64,000 nt of DNA, from the NCBI GenBank assembly GCA_014529385.2, contig CM043952.1:63476870-63540869 (forward strand), in the 5' to 3' direction. Position numbers and translations under genes: made by a program. Below the pieces are notes generated by a model. That model had not been told where the DNA came from, made no database searches, and worked only from the letters and a program-made list of their open reading frames with translations. The DNA is from Adiantum capillus-veneris. Lineage: Eukaryota > Streptophyta > Polypodiopsida > Polypodiales > Pteridaceae. How positions within the stretch are numbered: position 1 is the stretch's first letter; each line of letters begins with the position of its first letter. Positions 1 through 10,439 of the stretch are shown piece by piece.

Positions 1-99
1 AGCAAGTGCTTTGGATTTGACATCACCTTCCTTGACCAGGTTTGCACAAGAGGCTTCGACATCTGTTCCTTTGCTTTTGTGGGTCTTTCCACGGGCCAT
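1..99 (-). CDS. Partial ORF of unknown function running off the window edge
   Basis: On the minus strand an ATG at 99 opens a frame of 33 codons that is still open at base 1. The N-terminus is basic (it begins MARGKTHKSKG). It lies just beyond the probable 3' end of the LINE that occupies the following 4 kb. It could be the start of another retroelement's gag-like ORF, but I do not recognise it and the fragment is too short to classify. Confidence 0.2.
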   Translation of the reverse strand, partial: MARGKTHKSKGTDVEASCANLVKEGDVKSKALA

Positions 100-392
100 C
101 CATGCTTTCCTTTTCATTCCTTGGTCCTATGAAGAATTTGATGCACCTTGGTGTTTGGCTTTAGGGCAAGAAAGGACGCCCCTCACCATGCAGCACGAAT
201 TGATTAAAATCAATGAAAGCAAGCAGCCCTCCCTGTGCTTCTAGGATTTTTTTTTTGTTTTGCAAAACTCACAATTGTGAGTGGATAGTATTAAGAACAG
301 AAATATACGAGCTCAGACCGAGCCTTGAGGGTCAAAGGATTACAAGTTATCTGCTTGGCAGAGAAACCACTCTTACTCCTCGGCTTTACTTA

Positions 393-1596
393 TTACAAGA
401 TGTTATGTATTGTTCCAGACCATTCCTCTGAGGCTTGTTTGCCTCCGATCATGTGGATCATCACTCTGCTCTCTTGCATGATTTCACAAAAGCTTGCCAC
501 AGCTAGATCCCCCTCAAACATGCGGCGGTTCCTTGCTTGCCAAATATGGTGCAAGAAGTAGTACCTGATTATTTGAGTGCATACGAGAAGAGCACGACTT
601 CCCATCCTATTACTACCAAAGAACAGATCATTCTTGAAGAACTTAATTTTCCATGTCCTTTGAATCCACTTGCATATTTTCCCAGCCATGCCCCTAATTA
701 CTTGGCATCCCATGAAAAGGTGGGCTGGGTCTTCACTGGCTATTCTGCGCCCCGAGCAACGATCGGACCCGATGCCTCTTTCTTGTATCTTTACGCCCGT
801 CGGTCGGCAGAGCACCCCACATCACTTTCCACAAAAATATCTTCATATACTGAGGCAATCTTGGCTTCCAGATGTTCTCCATGACTCCCTCCCATCGTTT
901 TTCCATCCAGTGCCTCTTCCATAATTTGTTGAGGGGGCTACACCAATTAGCCTCGTGCATTAATGCATGGTAAATGCCTTTAGAGTGTGGTTTCCAAAAG
1001 AGGATACTCTCGGGCCATCTCCAAGCGTCCCATTCAAAGTTGGATTCACAGATTGGCACCACCACCTTATCAAGCTCTTTAATCACCCTATAGACTAGTA
1101 AGATCTCAAAACCATTCAATTGAAATGGGATGGATAAAGAGTCAGCAATTTTCCAGCACTTCTTGTTACCATCCTAGAATTGCCCTAGTCGAACGAGCCC
1201 CTTATTATTCACCTTCCTGGTCATTTATATCCAGTAAGGGCTCTGTGGCTGCCCCAATATTTTAGAGAGCCAAGGAGACCAGTGCAATATGGAGTTCTTA
1301 AAGTATCTGGTTACTTCCCTCCATTCCCACACCTTAGCAACACTTTTACACTTCCTCATCAGGTCCCCTGAGAGTCCACCAGATCTAAGATAAGACCACT
1401 TCGGGGCGAGAAGTTTGTCGTGCATCGACCCCCTTCCACTTTCCCCCTTTCGATCCCAGTTTGCTTCATCAAGGATTTCCTTGGTCATGATAGCCCAAGC
1501 TTGGTCCTGTTTAGCCAATGAGACCATAAATTTGGCACAAAGGGCCTCATCATGAGATACAGGGTTAAGAATGCCGAGCCCTCCTTGGTCTACCAT
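393..1596 (-). pseudogene. LINE ORF2 C-terminal region (zf-RVT-like), broken
   Basis: The frames at 1596-1225, 1119-733 and 815-393 look like the region after the RT in plant LINEs. The first has a GGLGI-type motif. The second contains a WKPRLPQYMKIFLWKVMWGALPT stretch typical of the zf-RVT domain. The third contains HLFMGCQV and later Trp-rich sequence typical of the ORF2 C-terminus. Frames overlap and shift, in keeping with decay. Confidence 0.65.
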
Positions 1597-1760
1597 GCGA
1601 GCAACTAACTTTCATCTAGCCCATTGCCATGGCCGGGAGGTTTTCGTGTTGTTCTTCCAAAGAAACCTTTTCACTAGTTTTAAGAATTCTTTCCAGTTAC
1701 ACTTAGCCATCTTGAGCACGGGACTGAGGAAAGAAATATACGGGATCATAAAAGCATTGA

Positions 1761-2692
1761 TCACTCTAATCCGGCTTTGGAAGGATAGGAGAACAAATCC
1801 CACCTTCTCATTTTGGCGCTTATTTTTTCAATGACCCATTGAAATCTTTGACTGTGGGTTACATCCACCCCTACGGGGGCACCCAGGTGTCTAAATATAC
1901 ACCCTTTTGAGATAATCTCTCTTGTCCAGGCTGCAGGGTCAAAAGAGTCGTTCTCCGACAGGGAGATTAGTCTTGACTTTTCTATATTGCACTTGGATCC
2001 CGAGGCCACGGAAAATGTTTGCACAATCTCCAGAGCTATCCTGAAAACTTGAGGGCACACCTTCAAGAATAGGAGCGAATCATCTGCGAACATTTTGGCC
2101 AGTTAGTTGGTTGTTGTCAGGCAATGCCAGACCTTGAATCTCTCTCCGTGCTGCACTAGCTTTGAGCATTGTAATGAGAGCATGCGACCCGATGGCGAAC
2201 AGCAAGGGGGCCAGGGGACATCCTTGCTTAAGATCCCACAATTCTGTCATTAAACAGGAGCTCTGATTTGTTGCCATTGCCTACTGTGCATATTAGGCGA
2301 CAAAGGCGAGGCCCAAAGCCCAGAGGTCCCATGACTTCTTCTATATAGGACCATTCTGTCCTGTCATAGGCTTTGTCAAGGTACAACTGCAACAAGATGC
2401 ACTCTTGCTTGGAGAAGGATGCATACTCTATTCCTACCATTGCTGCCAAGATATTGTCATATATAGATCTCCCTTTAATGAACCCGTGTTGATGGGGAGA
2501 GATGCTCCGACTCAGGAGGGGGGCAAATCTGAGAGATGTGGCCTTGGAATTAATTTTGTATGCTACTGACATCATGGTAATGGGATGCCAATGTTTAAGT
2601 TGAGAGCAACAAATCTGTTTGGGGATGGGCTTGATAAGCCCTCTCTTAACACTTACATCCAATGACTCTTCGGAAACAGCTAGATTGGCCAT
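1761..2692 (-). pseudogene. LINE ORF2 reverse transcriptase domain, broken
   Basis: Three overlapping frames carry consecutive RT blocks: QHGFIKGRSIYDNI and a YLDKAYDR motif at 2692-2228, the LKQGCPLAPLLF block at 2277-2080, and the catalytic MFADDSLLF at about 2.09 kb. These match the fingers and palm of a plant L1-type RT. At least two frameshifts separate the blocks, so no functional enzyme is encoded. Confidence 0.8.
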
Positions 2693-2745
2693 CCGTGTGA
2701 CTAGACCCTTGAGATCATCCCAAAATTCCCTGAAGAATTCAGCCG

Positions 2746-2867
2746 TCAGTCCATCCCAGCCGGGGGACTTTTCATTGCCAAAAGCTTTAAGTGCCCCAGC
2801 CGGGGGTCTTTGAACAGGTGTGTCCCTGTAAACAAGAAGCTTTTTCTCCCCCTCGAGGATTGCCCCC

Positions 2868-2898
<31 letters not shown>

Positions 2899-3617
2899 TT
2901 TTTCTTTCTTGAGTTGTAAGTGTACTGGCATGTGATCGGAGAGGCTTTTTGTTGAGATTACCTTCATCTCTAACTTCGATGAGTCAGCTTGATGAGAGCA
3001 GTAGCATCTATCCAACTGGGAGGCAGTGCGGGCATACTGAAGGTTTGTGTAGGTGAATCCGGGCATGCTGTTCCATGAGCCCACTTCCCACAAGTCAATC
3101 ATAGGCCACTTCTCACATAAGCTCAACCATTTAGACTTTTATGACCCATCCAATAGACTGGCGGTGCGTGTTCTCCTCGCTTTTCTCTACCATATTGAAA
3201 TCTCCAACCATCAGCCACTCTCCTTCGATCGGCGTATCCCTGAGTTGCATCCACAGTTTAGCTCTATCCTTTGCGTTGCAGGGGCCGTAAACATTTACTA
3301 TGGTGATAGGTTGATTGTCCCATCTGATTCTAACACCAAGGACTCTTCCGAAGGGGTGGTTAAGAACTACCTTTGGCTCCAAATCTTTGTCAGTAATGAA
3401 CAAGACACCACTGAAACCGTCACTTCCTTCCCCATAAAAGATAAGTTTTTTTCCTACAGCCTGTTTTCTCTTGCAAAGGGCATCCAAATGGTGTTCTTGG
3501 ATGGCCCATCAATTGACTGCCTTCTCTTTCTTCACTTCCTCCCAGAAGAGAGTGCCCTTCTTCCGAGTTTTTAGTCCCTTCACATTCCAAAGATTGAATG
3601 GAGAGAGTATACATCAT
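2746..3617 (-). pseudogene. LINE ORF2 endonuclease domain, broken
   Basis: The region carries the exonuclease-endonuclease-phosphatase fold landmarks of LINE ORF2: NVYGP at about 3.32 kb, GEWLMVGDFNMV at about 3.2 kb, and a terminal SDHMPVHL motif at about 2.9 kb. This domain nicks target DNA to prime reverse transcription. The two halves (3487-3131 and 3126-2746) are separated by a stop. Just after the SDH motif the frame runs through a 30-base C tract that reads as polyglycine on the coding strand, so replication slippage here is likely. Confidence 0.75.
2869..2898. repeat. Homopolymer C tract (30 bp)
   Basis: Thirty uninterrupted C residues sit inside the decayed LINE, between its endonuclease and RT domains. 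On the coding (minus) strand this is a G tract that would read as polyglycine. The assembled length should be treated as approximate. Confidence 0.9.
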
Positions 3618-3652
3618 TGTGAAAGGGGGACAAATTCTTCTTCCTCCAGGAA

Positions 3653-4439
3653 CTATTCACCAGAGTTCCCAGTCAGGTTTTTCTCTTCCATTGGCTCCTT
3701 TTCTGCTGGAACCTGCATGGTATCCAGCTTGGAAGTGAAAAGGTCCTCTTGATTCGTCTTCCCCAAAACTTTGAATATATTGTCATACATGACAGGAGGC
3801 TTTGGGGAATCTGGCGGGAGACCTATGATTTGTCCCAAGCCTCTAGCCTTTGCTTTGAACTGTTTACATGAAATATGAGATACTTGTTGCCAGCCCTCAT
3901 CTTTTGACCTAATAGTTGGAGACATCACGATCTTCTGCATTACTGGGGTACTGAGCAGTGGATGAAAAGCGGTAGCTTTGGGTGGTCTTGCCCTTACCCC
4001 GATCACCATGATCTTGTTTCTCCACATATTTATTCGAGTTGCTTTTATTTTGCCCACCCTCTACCTTGCCAATATCTTCAGTAGGCTTCTTTGTTGGATC
4101 TTTTGCATTCGTGCCACCCTATGGGGTAGCCTGTGATTAGCTAGGCTTTAGCACCTCAGCGGGACACACTCTCGCATAATGCCCGAATTTGTTGCATTTG
4201 AAGCAGGCCCCGAAGAAGGTGTTAAAGTTAAGAGGAATGATCTTTAGCCCTACCCCAACATTCACCACCAAGTTCTTTGGCTGTGGCTTTCTCAGATCCC
4301 ACCAGATATAGACCTTGTTTGCTGCTACCTCCGAGGCTCTGGCAGATGGGACAAACAATGGATCACCAAGTGAAGTTGCGAGGTCCTTCAAGTTCTTCCT
4401 AAGCCATACTGGGAGGTGTGCTTCTAGGATTTTGATCAA
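3653..4439 (-). pseudogene. LINE ORF1 remnant (DUF4283-like with zinc knuckle)
   Basis: The piece at 4439-4137 reads as a typical plant LINE ORF1: an RNA-binding DUF4283-like stretch followed by a zinc knuckle of form CFKCNKFGHYARVC (CX2CX4HX4C). ORF1 proteins of this class bind the element's own RNA. A stop follows shortly after the knuckle. The next piece (4057-3653) is low-complexity and basic, and may be the ORF1 C-terminal region in another frame. The true start is not visible. ORF1 is probably 5'-truncated or further disrupted above 4.45 kb. Confidence 0.6.
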
Positions 4440-4500
4440 GCTGCAAAAGGGAAGAATGGGATGGGTCCATCAAGCTACCAATAAAGAAGCTCTAATACCA

Positions 4501-6070
4501 AGTTGAGATGATTGATTACATTCTTATAAGAAGCGCAAGGGTGTGATTCGAGTAGGTGTGTGTCATTTCACTTGTGGGCGGCGAACACCTTAGTGTACCA
4601 TCCAATTGGGCGTCTTTCAATAGTACCCAAAGCAATAAGGGAACCCATGCCCACACTCATAGAAAGAAGAATGTGTGACACATGGTCTATATGTGCATAT
4701 GTTTGTTAGTTGTTTATTTCTTTATTAAAATAGAAGATGAAGGCAATACACGATTATGTGATTTCATGTAAAAGTCTTTAGCCTTTTTTGGGGATCTTGT
4801 TGATTTTGACCCTACAAGACTTTGTAGGTTTTCTTCAAGACAAGGATGAGATCTTGCCATGAATCAGGAATCTAAGATTATGGATGGATTGCACTAGAGG
4901 GAGATGAGTGGGGTGGTGGTGGTGGGTTTGGGGGGGGCTGGACAAAGGCCAATATATTTCAAATGTGACTCTGTCCCTACCATGAGTTTGGAATAGATAG
5001 GGGATTAAGATTCTATCGCTCCATAGTGGTAGGCATATATAGTCTAATCTTTGATAGCCTGTATAGAATCATATAAAGTTCAAAATAGTCCATGCAGATG
5101 GTACTTCCTACTAATCAATCATAAGACAACCTACAATTTCATTTAGATCATTATTGGAATTAACATTGTCATAAACTCTAATATCTAACCAACCCAAATG
5201 ATTTTCTCATATTAAACTGATCATTTAATGTGGGAGAATAAATGGGAACAAGGTTTGTTGATCCCCATTTGTGAATCTATACTAGCCCTCGTGAGTGTAA
5301 TCCGTCGGAACTCTCATGGATTTGTTGGTTTTGATGAATCTCACGTTCGGTTTGTTGATCAAAGGATGCCGAGGTCTTTGTCAATTCTCACTCTCAAAGG
5401 TATTGTAGTGTTTGTTGCAGTTTGCATGTCTTTGAGTTGAGTAGAAAACCCTGGCGGTGGATGATTTATCATGATAAAGGCTCACTCAAAATTCTCTAGA
5501 TAGTCCTTGACAAGCTCACTTTGGCTTAGTGCACTCTTTTAGAAGTTAGGTTTTTATGATCCTTTGATCTGTAGAAACTAGTCTTGGGGTACCCTAAAAG
5601 TTTGAAATTAGGAAACCTGAAAACATTCATATCTATGTGTGTTCTATTGCTTGCAAGCTTTCTTCCTGGCTATACTTGACTCAATTTGGAGTTGTCTACC
5701 AAAAATTAGAGCAGTTTTGGTGAGCTGCACTTGAAGCAATACTCAAAACAGTCTCAAGACTAGGACAAAGGAACATTGGCTTGTATCTTGGTCTCCATAC
5801 GGTATTTTTAGCTCAAAATTGAGATTTGAATTGTAGTCGAGTATATCTACAAACTCATCAACTCAAATACCCCTACTATGAAGAGGTACGTGGATTGTGA
5901 TCCATGACCCCTGTCAAATTTTGATTCCAAATTTTGACAATAGCTAAACAAGGTTATATGCAGACTCTGTACCAATTTTCATCAAATTTTGAGGTTGGGG
6001 GCATGAATCACGATCCATGTTTAACCACACGTGGACTTGATCTTTTGGCTGCATCTTGGTGTGGAAAAGA
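4501..6070. other. Stretch without recognisable gene
   Basis: I see no coding similarity here. The sequence is AT-rich with short chance ORFs only. A possible old copia 5' junction lies at 4493-4510, where a GCTCTAATACCA motif resembles an initiator-Met-tRNA primer site on the minus strand. A fragment of the LTR family X end lies at 5168-5256. Confidence 0.5.
5168..5256 (-). repeat. Terminal fragment of LTR family X, inverted
   Basis: About 90 bp here is the reverse complement, with few differences, of the last 90 bp of LTR-X copy 1 (about 16549-16637). It is also similar to 56825-56916. Homology stops at GGGAACAAGG on one side and at TGTCAT on the other, the latter being the LTR terminus. 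It is a truncated third copy in the opposite orientation. Confidence 0.65.
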
Positions 6071-6075
6071 ACATG

Positions 6076-6775
6076 ACGGAGGATCTAAAGTCTAAGATCA
6101 ATCAATTTTGCATGCTTCACAACCCAGTGGTGCAAAGGTGGGTTTCAAAGTACGAGGATGCAAAGCAAGAGCGACAAGATGCATGACTTGATTGGAGATG
6201 GGGAAGATGACAAATGGTGCATTATCCAGAGGGTCTTGAGAGCCTACCAACATTCATGAGCTTAAGATGGTTACATAATGCCTTGAAAAGTGCACAACAA
6301 CATGGCGAATAGGTGACTGAAGAAGAGTGGGATTACTCGCAAGGATGTAGCCCCAAGGTATACTTTTAATCTTGGTATGTTTTTTGTATTGACAGCTACT
6401 CATTATCATTGTTGGTTGTAGTATAAGTCATACACGGCATCATGGTGTGAAGGTCGGCATTTCAAGGTACAACGTATCAACAAAAATCATTTTACACAAG
6501 ATTGTGGAGTCATTGTAAAATTCAAACAATCCAGTCGACGACAATCCTCCGATGCAAATCTTGTGGTAGCGGAACTCACATACTTCGGCACGCTAGAGGG
6601 TAGACTACAAAGGTTTTTTTGTGCAGTTGTTTGACTTGCAATGGTTCAAGATAAACATGGTGGAACGCAATGATACTGTGCACAGGAGAGTCGGGTTTCC
6701 TTGAGGTGGACTCAACCAAGAAGTGGACCGACCTTAGAGACACTTTTGTATTACCCGAGCATTGTGAACAAGTAA
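6076..6775 (+). pseudogene. CACTA (En/Spm) transposase-associated ORF remnant with DUF4216 domain
   Basis: Translating 6076-6210 gives a stretch ending in an HNPVVQRWVSKYEDAKQ-like segment, similar to the tail of CACTA TNP2/DUF4218 proteins. From 6422 the frame reads YKSYTA..., then QDCGVIVKF..., ELTYFGTLEGRL, and after a frameshift LFDLQWF..., GF..VD and FVLPEHCEQV. These are the successive conserved blocks of DUF4216, which accompanies CACTA transposases. A GT...AG intron-like segment at about 6358-6420 separates the two parts. The frameshift near 6615 and several stops make it non-functional. The CACTA family assignment rests on domain recognition by eye. Confidence 0.7.
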
Positions 6776-7508
6776 GCCAGTAAAGTTTTCCTCATCCAAC
6801 TTGAGAGGACTTGTGTACCTTCACTACTCATGTAAGATACACTGCTCTTGCAGGTGATATTCCATTTTACAAAGTCGCAGTCAAACTGGTGGGAGGTGGC
6901 CCCACGCAACGCACGGGTGTATGAGGACTTGCAGGGGTCACTTAATAATGATGTTGTGAGAGTAAACTCTGCACACAACAGAAACCTCTAAATTATATCA
7001 CTAATCCAGTTCCATGTGTCAGTAAACTGAGCATATAGCAACTGACTCCTATAAAATAAACACCTTGCAATGACTGAGATTTTGCGCTCTATGTTGAATA
7101 CAAAGCTTATACTATTTGATCCTTAAAAAAAAATTCATTCAAATTTGGATTAACAATTCAAATTATTTTCAAATAAATTTATTTTCCAACTATTTTAAAG
7201 ATATTAGATTTCAAATCATTAAAAAAAATCATTTTTATTTTGTTTCTCACATGGATTACCTTTTGTGATATCAAATGAGCTTAAGAGGAAGCATTGCCAT
7301 TTTATATAGTTTCGTTTCAATCAAACATCTCTTCGATCACTATCACATAAGTGTTGTAGAAGGGGTTATCCAATTTCATTTTTCCTCACATTTTTACGTA
7401 AAGAGGGATACCATAAAATATAATTCAAAAAATATATATAGATTGAATATGAAGAGGATGTATTTTATTTGTCCAAAATTCACAGCTAAGGATTTAAAAA
7501 AATAATCC
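6776..7508. other. AT-rich stretch without recognisable gene
   Basis: The segment between the DUF4216 remnant and the next ORF is strongly AT-rich, especially 7120-7500. It holds no coding similarity I can recognise and would fit non-coding CACTA interior. Confidence 0.5.
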
Positions 7509-7907
7509 TTGAACGCACGCGGTATACACAATTTATACATAGTGACCCCCCCCCCGCCCAAGTACGAAGGCTACAGTTTTCCAGTTACTTTGGCATCCGT
7601 GGAGGAGAGAGGACAAGAAAGTGAAAAAGAAGCCATGGATGTGGCACCAGACAAGCCTGAAACTGCTTATGAAGGAGAGATGCATGTAGAGGACCTCCTA
7701 GATGAAACTCCACAGATTTGCTTAGATGGAGAGCTCTATAGAAACATAGGGAGTTATGTTGAGCTATGCGAGGATGAGAAGAGACCTCTTAAAGTCACAA
7801 ACATTGTATCTGAGCAATTTTTCTCCCTTTTGTCAAGGACTTTGTATTTGAGTTGTTTTGCCCCCTTTTGTCTCTGTACTAAAATTGTGAAAAGGCCGCA
7901 TTTCTCA

Positions 7908-7977
<70 letters not shown>

Positions 7978-7994
7978 ATAGAGAATCGAATTGA
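7509..7994 (+). CDS. Hypothetical ORF within the CACTA remnant
   Basis: An acidic open frame of 161 codons starts at a TTG (not an ATG) at 7509. The credible part, about residues 10-125, is rich in Glu and Asp and contains VERGQESEKEAMDVAPDKPETAYEGEM. The last 35 residues are the artefactual (RE)n translation of a GA microsatellite. It lies between the DUF4216 block and the putative second CACTA ORF, so it may be the acidic tail of the transposase-associated protein or an exon of it. I recognise no domain. Confidence 0.25.
7911..7975. repeat. (GA)n microsatellite
   Basis: An uninterrupted run of about 32 AG units. Confidence 0.95.
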
Positions 7995-8082
7995 GAATCA
8001 AATTGTCTTAGCTTCAAATTGTGAATCAGATTATTGTTATTAACATGTTTTAACTCCAAATGTGTTTTTTTAAATACAGGTA

Positions 8083-9118
8083 TGGATCGAGATGCGTTTT
8101 ATTCTTTCTTAGATCCCGAGAAGAGGAGGTGGTACGACGTCCACCACGGCGTCGATTCATCGGTGCATCGTCCCACTCCTTCATCTTCTCCATCTATTTC
8201 GAAGCGATCAGCACGCTCCGAGAGCTCTATGTTGACTAGACAGTCTACACACTCCTCTAGGCACCGGGGTTCTAGTCGTGGAGGCGGTGGCTACTGTGGA
8301 GGAGACGGCATTGATGCTTCCACACTGCCTCGTTAGTCGTTGAGGCTCCTTAACTCCCTCTTCTTTGTCCGCCTCCACACTGGCCACGACGTTGCCCTCT
8401 ACTCCGACTTTTGCACGACCTTTCGGCACTCCTTGCTACACACCACTAGCTACTCCTCTTTGACTCACTCCACTCAACATTCCTCACTACACACCATTAT
8501 CTACTCCTCCAGGGCTCACCCCACTCGACACTCGTCGCTTTGGAGTCCAGAATCCCGTGGAGACACCTACAGTCTCCACCCCTCTAGAGACACCACTCGA
8601 GACCCCTGCAGTGACACCTAAGTTCAAGTGGCGTAGGCAAGAGGGCTTGTCATTCTCAATTGACATCAACGACGGATTGATTTTGGCAAGAAGGTGAATA
8701 CATATACGCAAGGTTTGTGCTCTTAGGTTTTTTTGCACTACATATTAAATAAATGGTCAAAAGTGACTGATAAATTGAAAGACAGAGTCGTCTGCATGTT
8801 GCATGACGAGTTTCTGGTAACAAATTGGAATGAGCACTTCAATGAAGACTTAATGAGGGTGTGGATGCGCAATTACTACAAGCACAAGCTAACAAAGTGA
8901 AGAAAGAAATCAAGCACGGGTGGAGTAGACCAGCTTGGCTAAGTAAAGAAGATTAGAAGATTGCAAAGCAGGAAGCACATGAGAATCCCGACAAGTGGAA
9001 GCAACAAAACAAGGTGTCCAGAGAGCGTGTAAAAGCAACCACTGAGGCTGACTTTGTAAATTTTGTTGCATTGCTCTCTAGGTTTAGTAGTTTTGGATAT
9101 TTATAATATTAAATTTCA
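8083..9118 (+). pseudogene. Putative second CACTA ORF (Ptta/En-Spm transposase_24-like), degenerate
   Basis: From 8083 the frame starts MDRDAFYSFLDPEKRRW and continues into Ser/Thr/His-rich low-complexity sequence. At 8624-8700 it resumes as FKWRRQEGLSFSIDINDGL. At 8750-9055 a stretch with DKLKDRVVCMLHDEF, then RPAWLSKED, then NPDKW..NKVSRERVKA has the look of the plant Ptta/En-Spm transposase domain. Stops occur throughout. It follows the DUF4216 remnant in the order usual for CACTA elements. The remnant is interrupted at 9119 by LTR-X. Confidence 0.4.
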
Positions 9119-9889
9119 TGTAGTTATTGTAATGGAAATGGCCTATGAACTTTAAGAGTAGCGGTATTAGGAAAATTAGAGAAAGCATTTTTGTGAGAGT
9201 ACTTTGAGAGCATAGAGGGTGAACTTAATTGATGGTACCAAGAGAGACAGTTTAATAGAGAACATGACAACAGTTGAGGACCGGATTTATGTTGAGCCGG
9301 TCCCCCCTCCAATAGGAATTTGTATTATAGTTTCTCCCTTCAAGAGATACTTGGTACAATACAATCTTTGTGTTCCTTGTGACCTAGGTGATGCAATGAA
9401 GATGAAAATATTCATGCAACACGAGCATAACATAAACTTTGCAAAAAGAATTAACTATCCCAAGAGTCAGTCCCAAGGCCTCAAACACCTTCGAAGGTGG
9501 AGAGAGCTAGCGGAGAATGAGGGTAGGGAAGAGGAAGAAGAAACATTCCATAGGAGAAAGAAGTAGTTCCTCACTCTTCTTGCTAGCATACATAATAGCA
9601 TAGTAATGAACATGGAGAATGTTATGAGCGTGTATAGAGCTAGAAGAGAGCAAGAGGAGGCACTCAAAATGTACAAGAACTTGGACTTGATGATAAGCTT
9701 GATATTGATTACAAGACTTAATACTTTATTAAGAGATCTAGATACAAGACTTGGATTACACGACTTGAGTACAAGACAAGGCTTGATTGCAAGGACAAGA
9801 CTTGAACATAAGAACTAGAAGAGGGATTTCCTCATAGGAGCCTCACAACTGGTGTTGGCAAGACTGAGGGGCTTGTGGCCAAAGACCCG

Positions 9890-9897
9890 TATTTATA
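9890..9897 (-). promoter_or_regulatory. TATA box of the chromovirus 3' LTR
   Basis: The plus strand reads TATTTATA, which is TATAAATA on the minus strand. It stands about 47 bp downstream of the last heat-shock-element cluster in the direction of transcription. The corresponding 33-bp stretch is missing from the 5' LTR. Confidence 0.6.
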
Positions 9898-9943
9898 CTA
9901 GTTCTTGAGGAGGTTAGAACTCTCTAGGTTCTTGAGGAGGTTA

Positions 9944-10219
9944 GAATCTTCTAGAACCTTCTTGATCCTTCTAGTCCTTCTAGAACCTTCTGGATCCTTC
10001 TTCAACTTTCTAGAGCTTTCTAGAAACTTCTAGATTCTTTTGAAATCTTCTCCAAGCTTCTAGAAACTTCGTGATCCTTCTAGTTCTTCTAGAACCTTCT
10101 AGATCCTTCTTCCACTTTCTAGAGCTTTCCAAAAACTTCTAGATTCTTCTGAAATCTTCTCCAAGATTCTAGAAACTTCTAGAATCTCATTGATACTTTT
10201 AGAACCTTCTAGAACCTTC
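9944..10219 (-). promoter_or_regulatory. Array of heat-shock-element-like motifs in the 3' LTR
   Basis: Heat-shock factor binds alternating GAA and TTC units spaced by two bases. Perfect four-unit elements are seen at 9944-9961 (GAATCTTCTAGAACCTTC), 10167-10184 and 10202-10219. Many three-unit and imperfect elements lie between them. The array sits upstream of the TATA box on the minus strand, where an LTR enhancer would be. That it responds to heat is an inference. Confidence 0.6.
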
Positions 10220-10316
10220 TAGATCCTTCTAAATTCTTCTAGAGCCTTCTAGTGATGATGTAGGGATGACACAGGCGATGATGCAGGCAACGACTGACTC
10301 TCAAGCATCCATGACA

Positions 10317-10335
10317 TTACCCCCTCCCCTCTAGC
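10317..10335 (-). promoter_or_regulatory. Polypurine tract of the chromovirus
   Basis: Directly inside the 3' LTR the plus strand reads TTACCCCCTCCCCTCT, which is AGAGGGGAGGGGGTAA on the element's strand. This is the expected primer for plus-strand DNA synthesis. Confidence 0.8.
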
Positions 10336-10439
10336 GATGAGTTCCACGAGGAGCGGTGGTGTTCCTTTGACTGGGGCTTCCATGGATGTTGTTGATGGTA
10401 CTCTTGGACTTTGAGAGATGCATGATGAAGATTGCGTGC

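Larger units (their letters stand above)
247..4500 (-). mobile_element. Degenerate non-LTR retrotransposon (LINE, L1-like), minus strand
   Basis: Minus-strand ORF fragments occur in the order expected of a plant L1-type LINE: an ORF1 piece with a CCHC zinc knuckle (about 4.4-3.7 kb), apurinic-type endonuclease (3.5-2.75 kb), reverse transcriptase with a FADD catalytic motif (2.7-1.76 kb) and a C-terminal zf-RVT-like region (1.1-0.39 kb). A T-run at 247-256 on the plus strand fits the poly(A) tail of a minus-strand copy. Every domain is broken by stops or frameshifts, so the copy is dead. The 5' limit near 4.5 kb is uncertain. No target-site duplication was identified. Confidence 0.85.
9620..10316 (-). 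repeat. Chromovirus 3' LTR (697 bp)
   Basis: It begins TGTTATGAGCG at 9620 and ends CATGACA at 10316 (plus-strand reading). In element orientation the U3 end is at the high coordinate. U3 holds the TTCTAGAA-rich array (9944-10219), followed by a TATAAATA box on the minus strand at 9897-9890. The R and U5 segments would therefore lie below about 9870. Confidence 0.85.

Noticed and set aside
4493-4510. Initiator-Met-like primer site with an LTR start
   Set aside because: One mismatch in the motif, and no paired LTR or copia coding sequence next to it. Mentioned only as a possibility.
9114-9118. Target-site duplication of LTR-X copy 1
   Set aside because: The flanks TTTCA and ATTGT do not match, so an intact solo-LTR origin cannot be claimed.
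9219-9566. 115-codon plus-strand ORF
   Set aside because: It lies in LTR-X. The homologous stretch in copy 2 (39247-39540) does not keep the frame, so it is not coding.
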